Source: Aedes albopictus (Eukaryota > Arthropoda > Insecta > Diptera > Culicidae). From it: 64,000 nucleotides of DNA. Below are positions 11,608-22,129 of this stretch, one piece after another (position 1 is the first letter of the stretch; each line of letters starts with the position of its first letter). Location: NCBI RefSeq assembly GCF_035046485.1, contig NC_085138.1:291010256-291074255 (forward strand), written 5' to 3'. A model generated the notes under the pieces. The model ran no database searches. It was not told the origin of the DNA and saw nothing but the letters and a program-made list of their open reading frames with translations. Made by a program: the position numbers and the translations under genes.

Positions 11608-11613
11608 GGTTAA

Positions 11614-12169
11614 AGATAAACACCGTAAAACGTAAATTTTTGACAAAATTTAGCACATCAGGGATACAAGTACGTTTTAGAAGTGAGAATGTTGTGAATC
11701 AACAAGATACGATACAGCTATGCCTCTTCAACGCAACAAATCTCATTAAAACAGGTTAATGGACATTTTTGTATAAATCTCGTTTTATTTTCTAGAAAAT
11801 AAAATGGCTTCGTACTCCACCAATAAAGAATCTCATATTTTTTCTCTTCTGGTCATAGTTACTACTAGCAATGGTGAGGACATAAACCTAATTTGTTTCA
11901 ACTTTAAACCAAGCTTGCTATTTGGTGAAAACATTCGCGAAATGATGCGATTCGCTTTCGACAGTGAATACGTTTTCACCCTACCTCGCTTTATCAAATC
12001 AACCTCCCGTACGAATAGCACACGAACAGACTCGATGCTGATCAGCATTGGTGGCTGCTCCTTTTCGCCGTTGAGCTGTTGCGTTCCAGCCAAGCCTGTC
12101 TTTTCATCCCTTTCGATGCTTTTCGATCAGCTTATCAAACGTTATTGGTGTGGTGTCGTTCGTGCCGTA
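11614..12169. other. No gene recognised
   Basis: A 126-codon open frame (11804-12184 +) crosses this part but runs into the next MITE and has no domain that I recognise, so it is not called as a gene. Confidence 0.4.
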
Positions 12170-12564
12170 CACTCAGCCAAATAACCTTAAGATTTCCATA
12201 AGGCCCAACTTATGAAACGGCCTTTAAATGATTCATAATGATTCGGATGAATTTCATAAGGTCACTCTATGACGTAAAATCGTCTCACAGCTTGGCTTTT
12301 ATTCATGTTTAGCAACTTAGTGTTCTCAAGCGTCGGTAGCCGTGTGGATAAAACACGGGCTCGGTGATCCCGACGTTCATGGATCGAATCCAGTCTGCAT
12401 CATTTTAAGATTTTTTTGTTCTTTCCATAAGTCTATCTTATGAAATTTGTCATAGCAAGCACGATCATTTTTCATAAGGTATTCTTATGGATGACATAAG
12501 AATTAGTTATAGCAAATTTTCATAAGGTATTTCGATGAGTTTCGCTAGTTTTTTTCGCTGAGTG
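12170..12564. mobile_element. TA-flanked MITE carrying a tRNA-like insert
   Basis: Ends CACTCAGC and GCTGAGTG are inverted and flanked by TA on both sides (12168-12169, 12565-12566), as for Tc1/mariner-type elements. The interior repeats CATAAGG and its complement CCTTATG at least six times. Between them lies a tRNA-like segment (12331-12402). The element is 395 bp and non-coding. Confidence 0.65.
12331..12402 (+). repeat. tRNA-like segment inside a MITE
   Basis: A box A-like TAGCCGTGTGG (about 12337-12347) and a strong box B GGATCGAATCC (12381-12391) are correctly spaced for a polymerase III promoter. The TTTTTT at about 12412 could terminate such a transcript. Arms do not fold to a full tRNA. 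It is probably a SINE head captured by the MITE. Confidence 0.5.
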
Positions 12565-12566
12565 TA

Positions 12567-13087
12567 GCTTCTAAAACCAACCCATTCGGGGTTGTTCGGC
12601 TGTTCGGGTGAGCATGTGGTGGCACTGACAGATGTGTGCAAAATCGTTTGTGAGTTACATCATGTTTGTTTGCCACCTCTTTGCCTCTGGTCATCGCTAA
12701 TCAGTGTACAGTTCAATCGCAAGCGATAAAAATACAATTGATAAGTTGATTGAGCATTCGTGAGGTGATATTTTGCATCATTGCTTTAAATCATTACTCG
12801 TCGAAATGTGACGAAATACCAAGGAAATTGCGTGCGTGCCAGCTGAAATGGAATTACGACACATAATCGATCAGCAAAGAAGGATAATGCTGCATTTGGT
12901 CAGTGCTAGTTGGCCTTTCAATAAATGCATTTACTTTAAAAATCCTAATTACCGATGTGAAATGAATTCAATTTCAGGCAAATTTTGATACGGAAATCAA
13001 AAAGTGATATTTATTTGATTGACCTAAGAGGTATAAGTACTGAAGATGGTAGCTAAAATTTCCTCCTCGACCAGCATCATCATATCA
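12567..13087. other. No gene recognised
   Basis: Unique-looking sequence with no definable exon or repeat. Confidence 0.4.
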
Positions 13088-13089
13088 TA

Positions 13090-13303
13090 GGGTCTTGTAC
13101 CATTTGGGCAGGTGTACCTATTTTGGGCACTTGCCGCTATAACTAAGTCAACTCAAAACCGATTGATTTGAATTTTTTGTACAGAGTTGGGCACGCACAG
13201 TATCTAACTCTGTACAAAAATTCAAATCAATCGGTTTTAAATTGACTTAGTTATAGCGGCAAGTGCCCAAAATAGGTACACCTGCCCAAATGGTACAAGA
13301 CCC
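13090..13303. mobile_element. 214 bp foldback MITE with TA duplication
   Basis: Two ~100 bp arms (GGGTCTTGTACCATTTGGGC at the left, its reverse complement at the right) form an almost perfect hairpin. TA lies on each side (13088-13089, 13304-13305). A diverged half copy is at 49195-49275. Size and TA target fit a Tc1/mariner-type MITE. Confidence 0.8.
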
Positions 13304-13542
13304 TATTTAGCTCTTTCGAGAGCTAATCAATAGCAACGAGTTATACTGTTGATCTTCAAACATCAAATCTTGCTATTGGTCAGGAGTCCCAGGAAAAACT
13401 TCTTGCCATTATTTTCAGTACACTTTTACCTATTGTATCAATCAAAGCAATATAACATTTTGATCGCCAGTACTTGACATCTGCTCGGGTTCCTCCATTT
13501 CAGGAGCAATTGGGGCGTATTCGGAATTTTTGTATAAATATC

Positions 13543-13664
13543 TTAACCTTTTGGAGCCGATTTTTTTCGCCGCTGTCGACGCAACCTCGCTGGTGTCAAC
13601 ACGTTTGTTATGCTCGGTTTTATCGCCGGGGTCATATATGACCCCTCCGGCTCCAAAGGGTCAA
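13543..13664. mobile_element. TTAA MITE with GGGGTCATATATGACCCC core
   Basis: Left TTAA at 13543-13546 is followed by CCTTTTGGAGCCG; the right end reads CGGCTCCAAAGGG then TCAA, one change from TTAA. A perfect palindrome GGGGTCATATATGACCCC sits inside the right end (about 13629-13646). About 114 bp between the flanks. The same design occurs in other TTAA elements here. Confidence 0.65.
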
Positions 13665-13670
13665 ACGAAT

Positions 13671-14317
13671 AACTATCCGCCAATTTGCGTCCGATTTCAA
13701 AACCCTAGGTTTCATTCAAAAGATAATAATTCAAAGAAACTTTGAACATGATTTAAAAGAAACTTTTTCAAAAAAATTTGTATGTAAACTTAACCCAAAG
13801 TTACCAAATTTTCTAAAAAATGAATATAAACTTACGGCAGTGTCGCTGGAAGTTGGGTCGACCAAATTTTAAGATGAGAGCGGTAATATGACCCATTTTC
13901 TATTAGCTTTCAACTGCTTTTTATAGAACTTAGCTAAAAAATTTAGAAAAAAAGTTATTAAGTAAATTAATCCTTGATGTCATCGACCAAAAGTTTGGGG
14001 TCACCCCTCAATATGATGTATCGGCCAAAAGTATGGGGTCACTTTCATAAAACATTAAAAGGGAATTGGTGATATCTTCGTCATCTATAGTTCAATTTTA
14101 ATTATTTTTGGCTCATTTCAAAGATAATTAACTAAATTTAAGTTTACATACAAAATTTTTTGAAAAAGTTTCTTTTAAATCATGTTCAAAGTTTCTTTGA
14201 CTTATTATCTTTTGAATGAAACCTAGGGTTTTGAAATCGGGCGCAAATTGGCGGAGATATGGGCCTAAGAAATGACATATTTTTGAGGGGGTGACCCCAA
14301 ACTTTTGAACGGGAGTG
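13671..14317. repeat. Foldback element with ~130 bp arms
   Basis: 13671-13800 (CCGCCAATTTGCG..., AACCCTAGGTTTCATTC, TTTGAACATGATTT) is repeated inverted at about 14135-14262. The right end continues to GGGGTGACCCCAAACTTTTG and GGGAGTG followed by TA. The middle contains GGGGTCACCCC and GGGGTCACTTT words. The left terminus seems to be lost against the TTAA MITE, so this is a truncated element. Confidence 0.6.
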
Positions 14318-14319
14318 TA

Positions 14320-17007
14320 TGTTGAAAGAGTTTTGTGGTATCGTGCATAAATCACGTAACACATTTAATAACGAAAAAAAGTTGATTCAACTCTAGCAGC
14401 GGAATGACGGAAGATTTCCAAACTTTTTTTATTTTCATATTCATATTACATAGTTGATGAATCTCCAAAAGATTTTCCAATATTTACAGATTTACTTATT
14501 TCACTATCATTTAATAGAGATTTTTTGAATCGCGAATTTTGGATAGGTCGTTTTCCTATTTTTTAATCTTTATGGTTGGTTCCTTAACACTCATCAGAAT
14601 TCATTATACAGCGAAAAACAAAAATAATAGAACATGCTTAGATGAAAATATGAAAAATAGATGGTTTCGAAAAAAAAGTTTTACCCAAGACTTTACCATT
14701 TTAAACGATACCTTGATCGTCAAAATAGAATTAATTCAGAATAATTCAACGATTAATTACTTAATGCGTCGATTTTACATCACTTTTGTGTAAATTTTTA
14801 CTTAGGTTGAAGAAAGCGAGATCAAACTATGAAATTATATTTGCCCTTTCTCATAGACCTCACTTGCTCCAGATGTTGAAATGCACTGGGATAAGTGAGA
14901 GCAGTAAACTAAAGGTAGTAAACGAAAATAAATTACAGATTTTTCGCTTAAAACAATTTGCAAGCTTCCCAAATACTATCCTGAAACCGAAAAAGATTGA
15001 CTTTATTTGTTTTTCTATTTTTAAACGACGAATGTAGTAGAATACGTAAATCTCACTTAGTGAATTGAAAATTACATATGAACAACAATAACATATATGG
15101 TATCTTTATGGTGGGAACATAAAAATAAGTGTATTAAAAGTAGCCGTTGGTGTGATACCTTTGTTTTCCAAGAAAAATGATAGCCTTAAAACTAAATAAT
15201 AAAAATATATGGCTGAAGGTCTCACTTGCCCCGGGTTCCTTACAGAAAAAAAAAATAAAAATAAAATTCGTTCATTCAATCGCCCTTTTTATGTAAAAGC
15301 TTCTTTTCTTTTGAAAAGTTTTTACAAATATAGTAGCACACGCAATGGTTCAAAACGTGAGATACACAACAATCTTATCAAACTTTTAGCTTCTTAGCAC
15401 TCAATTTCAACTTTTTGTATTGGAAATAATAAGCCAATTAATAATTACTTTTTTTTATCCACTGTGTTCGGTTCAAACTTTTAAACTTATTTGTTTTAAA
15501 GCTTCAAGAATATTGACTGGCTCTAACTGGTTCACTGCTTTAAATCCTTGTGTGACATAATGTCTGGGTCTCACCTTTAACATTTGTCTCGACACCACCA
15601 CCGTCCTCAATTAGAACCTGTCAGCGACGACCCTGAACCTGAACCCTCTAATCTCATCCTCCTTTTATTCTGAACTCTGAAGCCGCCCATGTGCATCGAA
15701 CTGGATGAAGGTACGCTGTAGAAGGTACTCTGCTGGGAACAAGTGTGAAAAGAGGCAAATGCTCAGCTCCTCCTCTAATGATGAGTGATTCCAAGTGATA
15801 TATATTTCCACCGCAGAAAACGGGTAACTTCATGCCAAGTAGCGCACAGCACTCCGTCGCCGCCTCTGTGCTTGCTTGCAGCAGTGGGGCCTACCACGGG
15901 AAGAAAAGAGTTGATACACTTGAAGTGAAGTGCAATCTTGGGCAGCGCAATGATGCAGCCGCTGCTCGGTGTTCAGCTCAGTGTGGTAGCAATGCATACC
16001 GTAATGATGTATATGCTTCATATTTATCTCCGCATGGGAATGCACCAACCGACGGAGGCTGACTGGTGATGGGTTCGTCTGTCTAAAGCGGAAACGATGA
16101 AGATGAGCTATTTTGAGGAGTGCACTAGGTACTTGCTTGCTACTCGTCGTCGTCGTCGACTGGCAAGGAACCTCTATAGATAAGTGAAATGCAGATGATG
16201 CCGTCAGTGTTATTGGATTATGTTACGTTTATGGCGATTTTATTACCGTGTGACGATGACGGCGGCGGTGTTATGTGAAGTGATTACGGAGAATCGTGTA
16301 GGTTTAAATGGAATTAGTTTGCTCAATCTGCCGGGGAACGGAATGATGGAATAGAGTGATGACATTACCCTTTTAATTATCTTACAGTATTTCTCAGTTC
16401 AGGCGTACAGAGTATGGATGCAACAGAGAAACGATTGCAATGATATTTCCACACAGTAGGACCGCAGAGTGTTCCTCTCTGATACATACCATGTTTCACT
16501 GGCGTACATCTGCACGGATTTCACGTCTGAGTCTAATATTCGAATGTAACAATTAAATCCATTTTTTCCTAGACTCACAAAATCAGTTCTCGCCTTCCCA
16601 ATACATGCACCTATGTGACGCCATCGGCCGCCTTTAGGCTATCAAGATATTGGAAGCTTTGCACTGCTTAACCAACAACCTTAAAGCTGGAAGGGTTGAC
16701 CGTATTGACTTTCACTGATTTAGTCTTGTTGACGATGATGGTGAGACCTGCCGTTGAGAAGCGAAACGCAAAATCGTCTTAATTTCAAGTCATTGTATTA
16801 GAAATCCTTTTAAAAAATCCTCCGGAGATACCTTCATCTACCATTTCTGTAGACATTTTTGAAATGATATCTGATATTTTGCGGGTTGTTCGGGCTCCTT
16901 TGGAAGTTGACCATCAATCTTCTTCTTCTTCTTCTTTTCCCGATCAGTCTAGATAGCTGTGTAGTGTCGGTTGTCTCAATTGGCTAAGAATAACATTACG
17001 GATCGTG
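14320..17007. other. 2.7 kb without a recognised gene
   Basis: AT-rich to ~15500, then more balanced unique sequence with a (GTC)n run near 16145-16158 and a TTC run near 16920-16940. The segment at about 16750-16890 shares a diverged inverted match (AAAAAATCCTCC, ACCATTTCTGTAGACATTTT) with 23870-23960. No exon can be supported. Confidence 0.4.
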
Positions 17008-17275
17008 ATGATTAACCTGGGGGAATATCTGAAAGTAAAAGAAAATCGTGTTAAGTTCTGTTCCTTTGAATTTCACAAAGAATTTGCATCCTTTGACAGA
17101 TACGTATTTCGACCTCAACTGTAAGGTCGTATTCAGTGTCTTGTAGTACAAGAAGTACAAGACACTGAGCACGACCTTACAGTTGAGGTCGAAATACGTA
17201 TCTGTCAAAAGATGCAAATTCTTTGTGGAATTCAAAGGAACAATACTTAACACGATTTTCTTTTTACTTAATTAC
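17008..17275. repeat. Long palindrome, copy 1 (GACAGATACGTATTTCG family)
   Basis: Arms of ~110 bp read AGAAAATCGTGTTAAG, TTTGCATC, TTTGACAGATACGTATTTCG, ACCTCAACTGTAAGGTCGT, then a short loop and the reverse complement. The copy at 21358-21645 has the same arms and the same left neighbour (GATGATTAACCTGGG ... GGAATATCTG), so that neighbour belongs to the repeat. There is no coding potential beyond mirror-image frames. Confidence 0.75.
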
Positions 17276-17282
17276 GGATCGC

Positions 17283-17480
17283 CTGATCCAGTGGTAATAG
17301 TCCACTAAACAGGTGACCCCCAATTCACGGTGTTATGCGGCTTTATGCCTACCGTGCCAAGGAATGAATGGTTAGGGGGGTCCACAAACGGAGCCTGTGG
17401 AGGATTAGGGCGTCCTCCACAGCATTACGCCCTTACTGCGCTAACCGGAGCAATGGTGCAGTGGACCTTGCGTTTCTCCG
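17283..17480. repeat. Possible LINE-derived fragment
   Basis: GC-richer block with GACCCCC, GAATGGTTAGGGGGGTCC and TGTGGAGGATTAGGGCGTCC. The texture resembles 5' non-coding parts of Aedes LINEs, but this is an impression from memory and no second copy exists in the window. Confidence 0.25.
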
Positions 17481-17729
17481 AGATAATCAGTTGCTCTTCT
17501 TAAGTCGTATATTTGAGGCTAAATAATGCCGGGATTATTCAAATGTTGTAAATTAGGATATATTACTACCTATATAGTTTCGCTTAATACGTTTTCGCCA
17601 TTGACGTTTTTGTTATAAATTAACTGATTGGCATGTGTCAGATGAGGAGCCTCGATTTGACCTTCTTTGTACTTTTGAGCCCTGGTGTATTTTTCGACGC
17701 CACATCCAGGGGCAGGATATGGACCGACT

Positions 17730-17800
17730 TTTTTCTTCGGAACGGTTGTTAATCGAAGGTCCCGAAATGAACCAGCTTTGCGTTAAAAATCTCGTTAAAA
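17730..17800 (+). repeat. SINE 3' remnant
   Basis: CTTCGGAA, GGTCCCGAAATGAACCAGC and GTTAAAAATCTCGTTAA match the 3' half of the SINE family found complete at 47713-47889. The tRNA head is missing. Confidence 0.55.
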
Positions 17801-17997
17801 CTGCCACTGCCGTGCCCCCCAGAAAGTGGGAACGGCAATTCCAAATTGGAATTGCTAAAGATTTTTTTTTTAAGGAATTCATATCAGAAGGAATAAGCAA
17901 AGAAATTGAGATTTTCAAAAGAATAGTCGAAGGAAATCAAATTCCAAGAGAATTTTTATAGGAACTGTTGCAGAAAAAAATAAAAAAATACCGGATT

Positions 17998-18640
17998 GAT
18001 CCACCTAGTGGTGATAGTGCCTTTCTCGTCGAATGTGTACTCATGAGGTTTCCGTTGACGTGAGCTGAAATGTTCCTGAATAATGAGAAAACGTTACTTA
18101 GAATTTTATCAGAGCCATCATTGAATTGACTTTAAATTTATTGATAGCACATATTCCGACGTTATGTTCAACGTATAGGCAGAGCTGAAAAATATCAGAC
18201 CTCTCATTTGACAGCTTGACCTCCTTCACTATCACTGGAGGCCGATCAACACCAAGACGATACAACTTTTTCACAAACACAGATACCTTAACGATTTTCG
18301 ACAAAGTATTTTCTACACACTTCTACACACGCTATATGTTATTATCATTGGCTACAAGATGCATGTAAAATTTGACAAAAACATGCAAGTAACTGAAATT
18401 TTTCATATTGAATCCCATTAAACTTTCAACCACATTACAGTGCGTGAGGGAGCAACCAGTCACACAAAAATTTTACGCAGTCATTTTAGACGCGAAAGAG
18501 AAATGAAAAAGTTTGTTCGGAGTTATTACGATTAAATTTTAATTTTCCCATACAACGTTGACCCATCCTTCTGCATTATTACACCTCAGGAATCTGAAAT
18601 GGTGTGATTGGATGAGATCGTCTTAGTTTTGTCAAGATAT
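17998..18640 (+). repeat. Dispersed repeat family R3, copy 2
   Basis: This aligns with 4725-5430 in order and orientation, without the TTAA MITE present there. Shared words include TGGTGATAGTGCCTTTCTCG, AGAGCTGAAAAATATCAGAC and GAATCTGAAATGGTGTGATT. Confidence 0.6.
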
Positions 18641-18689
18641 CTATCGCTTGCTTTAATTTGTCTCACTTTTGAATTCCGACGAAGCACCC

Positions 18690-19856
18690 AACGCTAGTTT
18701 TGGAATACTACCGGTAGTTTCTTATGTGGTGTGAGACTATTTTCTTGCTTACCGTTCATCAGGTTATCGGAAAATCCGCGATTTGACGTGTCGCATGCAT
18801 GGGTTTGGTTCGCTTTTATATTTGGCCACTTCCAGCGGAACACTCGGAACCGGTATCGGAACATCATCGGTTGTCCCAAATATGGTCTGAAACTATTTTC
18901 TTGCTAACCGTTCATCAGGTTACCTACGGAGCCGCGATTTGATGTGTCGCATGCATGTGTTTGGTTCACTTAAATATTTGGCGGTGGAGCGGGCCTGGTT
19001 TGATGGTTAGAATACAAGACTATCACGCCAAGGGCCTGGGATCGAATCCCACTCCCGACATATTCACAAAACATAGGTTCTTCCTTCGGAAGGGAAGGGT
19101 CCCGAGATGAACTAGCTTCGATTTAAAAATCTCGTTAATAAAGTCAAAAAAAATAATATTTGGCCACTTCCGGAGGGAACCCGGAACCGGTTCCGGAACA
19201 CCACCGGTTGTCTCAAATACGGTCAAAAACTATTTTTTACTAACCATTCATCAGGTCGCCTAAGGAGCCGCGATTTGAAGTGTCGCATGCATGGGTTCGG
19301 TTCACTTTTTCATTTGGCCACATCTGGCGGGACATACGGAATCGGTTCCGGAACACTACCGTTAGAACCTTAGGTTGTCTGAGATTATTTTCTTGCTTAT
19401 CATTCATAATGTTATTGAAAAAGCCGCGGCTTGATGTGTCACATGCCTGGGTTTGCTTTACTGTTATATTTGGCTACTTCCGTCGGGACCTTCGGAACCG
19501 GTTTTGAAACACCGGTAGTTTCTTATGTGATCTGAGACCATTTTCTTGCTAACCGTTCATCAGGTTATCGCAAAGGGTGCGTGGGTTTGTTTCATTTTTA
19601 TATTTGTCCACTTCCGGCGGGTCGCCCGGATGGGCGGGTCGCATGTATGGGTTTGGTTCACTTTTATATTTGGCCACTTCTGGTGGGACCTTCGGAACCG
19701 GTTCCGCAACATTACCGGTTCAGATATGGTCTGAGACTATTTTCTTGCTTACCGTTCATCATATTATCGAAAATGCCGTGGTTTGATGTGTCGCATGCGT
19801 GGGTTTGTTGCATTTTCATATCTAGCCCCTTCCTGGGGGTACCGATCCGGAACGCC
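18690..19856. repeat. Tandem array, ~155 bp unit, GGAACCGGTTCC core
   Basis: Six units are marked by TTTTCTTGCTAACCGTTCATC at about 18735, 18895, 19231, 19390, 19540 and 19740. Other conserved parts: GATGTGTCGCATGCATGGG, TTTATATTTGGCCACTTCC and CGGAACCGGTTCCGGAAC. One unit is split by a SINE (18983-19154). The array leads straight into the hairpin module at 19857-20145. The palindromic core resembles the units of the 6191-11613 foldback, although the rest differs. Confidence 0.75.
18983..19154 (+). mobile_element. tRNA-derived SINE in tandem array
   Basis: It reads GGTGGAGCGGGCCTGGTTTGATGG, box B GGGATCGAATCCC, CTTCCTTCGGAAGGGA and ends AAAATCTCGTTAATAAAGTC plus an A tail. A 10 bp target duplication AATATTTGGC flanks it (18973-18982, 19155-19164). 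It sits inside one unit of the ~155 bp array, so it is younger than the array. Confidence 0.85.
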
Positions 19857-20145
19857 TAAATGGCCATGATTCCAGAACGGCTGGACCGATCCGAACCATT
19901 TTTAATAGCAAACAATGGGACCAGATTCCGCGTCGAATGAACCGAAAAGTGACGTGAGTTCGTTTGTACACATACACACACACACATACATACACAAACA
20001 CATACACACACAGACATCACCTCAATTCGTCGAGCTGAGTTGATTGGTATATGTGACTCGAATCTCCGGGCCTCCTATCAAAAAGTCATTTTTGGAGTGA
20101 ACATATAGCCTTTCCAGTACACTTAGTGTACGAGAAAGGCAAAAA
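19857..20145 (+). repeat. 3' hairpin module, copy 2
   Basis: ACCGATCCGAACCATTTTTAATAGCAAACAATGGG, broken here by a CA-rich microsatellite (about 19968-20010), is followed by CGTCGAGCTGAGTTGATTGG and a terminal hairpin (20108-20140: GCCTTTC/GAAAGGC and GTACAC/GTGTAC) with an A run. Same order as 2524-2850 and 52591-52925. Confidence 0.65.
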
Positions 20146-20149
20146 TCCT

Positions 20150-21350
20150 AAAAACTGCCTGAGAAATTATCAATATCTGAGTGAATTCCTATAATAGTTT
20201 CAGAACAAATTTTCAAAGAAATTGCTGAAGGAATTCGTATGAGAATTGCAAAGAGAAACTCCTAAGGGATTTTTGGAAAAATGGTTAATAAAGATTTGTA
20301 AAACAAATTTTAATAGAAATTTCCACAAGAATTTATGAAGAAAGTACCTCTTAAAGATAAAATTGAAGGAATTTTGGAAGGATTTCTTTCAAGAATTCCC
20401 AATGGTTTTCAAAGGCGATGTCAGAGAAACTCCCAAAAAAAAAAAAAGGTAAACGACTATTTAAAAGAAACATTGAGGGAATTTCCGAAGGAATTGGCAA
20501 AGTTTTTTTTTTTTTTATTTTTTTTTCTCCACGGAATTGCCGTCGAATTTTTCAAAGTAATTGTAAAAAAAAACTCCTAAATATTTGGTAGAGATATTTT
20601 CAAGATATTCCCAAATAAATTGTCTGGAAAGTTCATAAAAATTGAAGAAAGAATTCAAAAAAAAATATTTTGTGAATTCCTTCTGCAAGGCAAGCACTTG
20701 CCCTTATGGCACGAGTTTATTAGAGAAAATGCTGATGGGATTCTGAAAGGCATTGATGAGGAAATTCCCAAAGGGTTCACAGAAAAATTTCTGAGGAATT
20801 GTCGAAGAAATTTTCAAAAAAAATGCGAAGGAATTCCAAGAAACATTGTCAAATTGATTACCGAAAGCATTAATATAGGATTTCTCAAAGCGATGACGAG
20901 AGGGATGCCTGGTATTATTTTTAGAAAATAAAATGGCCAAAGTAATTGCAAAGAGAATCCCCAAAAGAACTGCTGAAGCAGTTGAAAAATATTTGAGAAA
21001 TTTCCAAAATAATTGGCAATAAAACTCTCGTAACAAATTCCTACGGGTTTGCTGATGAAATTCCTAAAAAATACCTCAAGGATGTCTGAAGCCAGTTTAC
21101 AAATGAATCACCGATGAAATGTTTAAATTTGAAACATTTGAAATTTTTGAAAGGGATTCAAAGAAATTGCCAAAGAAATTTCTTAGCACATAAATTTTCT
21201 AAGCCATTACTGAGGGGTTTCCCGTACAAACTACCGAAGGAATTTTAAAATAAATTGCCTAATCAGAGAAATTTCCAAGAAACTTTCCAAAAAAATAACT
21301 GGAAAACAGGAAGTTTAAAAAAATTCTCAAAAGTTTTGGAAAACATGTTT
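20150..21350. repeat. Degenerate GAATTCC/GGAATTT tract
   Basis: Over ~1.2 kb, words such as AAGGAATT, GAAATTCC, AAATTGCC and GAATTCC recur every 20-40 bases with heavy drift. Open frames inside (for example 20620-20931) only reflect this bias and have no recognisable protein. Similar tracts in the opposite orientation lie at 22130-23960, 30780-31160, 38302-38890, 45700-46205 and 48561-49190. Confidence 0.6.
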
Positions 21351-21357
21351 TGAAGAT

Positions 21358-21645
21358 GATGATTAACCTGGGCTTGTTAGGGGAATATCTGTAAATAAAA
21401 AGAAAATCGGGTTAAGTACGGTTCCTTTAAATTCTACTAAGAATTTGCATCCTTTGACAGATACGTATTTCGACCTCAACTGTAAGGTCGTCTTCAGTGA
21501 CTTGTACTTGACTCGACTCAAGTACAAGACACTGAAGACGACCTTACAGTTGAGGTCGAAATACGTATCTGTCAAAGGATGCAAATTTTTAGTGGAATTC
21601 AAAGGAACCGTACTTAACCCGATTTTCTTTTTATTTATGTTTTGA
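21358..21645. repeat. Long palindrome, copy 2 (GACAGATACGTATTTCG family)
   Basis: Arms 21393-21509 and 21525-21639 run from AAATAAAAAGAAAATCGGG to the loop ACTTGACTCGACTCAAGT region. Arm sequence matches 17008-17275 with few changes. RNA from either strand would fold into a ~110 bp hairpin. Confidence 0.75.
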
Positions 21646-22129
21646 AGATTTTGAATTGAAGCGACTAGTTTAATGTTTACCACACGAAATTTTACGAACA
21701 TTCCATTGTTCTTTGAACTACTGATGCAGTGCTACAAATGATTGTCTTCAGGCACTAGTAGTTTTCACAACAAATGCAGAGATATTCAGGATTTTGTTAT
21801 GAATGTTCATGTGTCTTAAAATTGTTAATTTCAGATGTGCAAATTTTCTCTAAATAATAAACATGTAGAAGTACTGTCACTGCTCTTGATTTTGAAGAAG
21901 TGGTAAAAATCGAAAAATTGGGTATTATATTAGTTGCAGCTTATGCATTATGCGGTTGGCATGACGATTGTTGATTTCGATTCAATATTTTACGATTTTT
22001 GATAAGCTTTCACGGATCTTAAAATAAACCTTCACCATCAAACACTCTTCTACCAGGTGGACTGTTTTTACCAACTGAAAAAAAAACTTTGTGGTGATCT
22101 ATATCGCTTCTTACAGCTGTCATGGTAAA
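21646..22129. other. No gene recognised
   Basis: AT-rich sequence without supported features. Confidence 0.4.

Larger units (their letters stand above)
6191..11613. mobile_element. Giant TTAA-bounded foldback element
   Basis: TTAACCTTCC begins at 6191 and GGAAGGTTAA ends at 11613, giving ~5.4 kb between TTAA sites. Two long arms (about 6361-8330 and 9490-11607) are made of ~150 bp units and run in opposite directions. The outer ~1.1 kb of the arms is nearly identical in reverse complement. Both ends carry CGGGTCAATATGACCCG-type palindromes. The centre holds part of a LINE. There is no transposase. TTAA ends suggest mobilisation by a piggyBac-type enzyme; the size and internal arrays are unusual for a MITE. 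The left arm has extra sequence (about 6220-6360) missing from the right. Confidence 0.7.

Noticed and set aside
11804..12184. 126-codon frame
   Set aside because: No domain, no ortholog that I recognise, and it ends inside the next MITE.
20335..20931. Lys/Ile/Phe-rich frames of 60-110 codons on both strands
   Set aside because: They arise from the AATTCC-type degenerate tract, which is low in stops.
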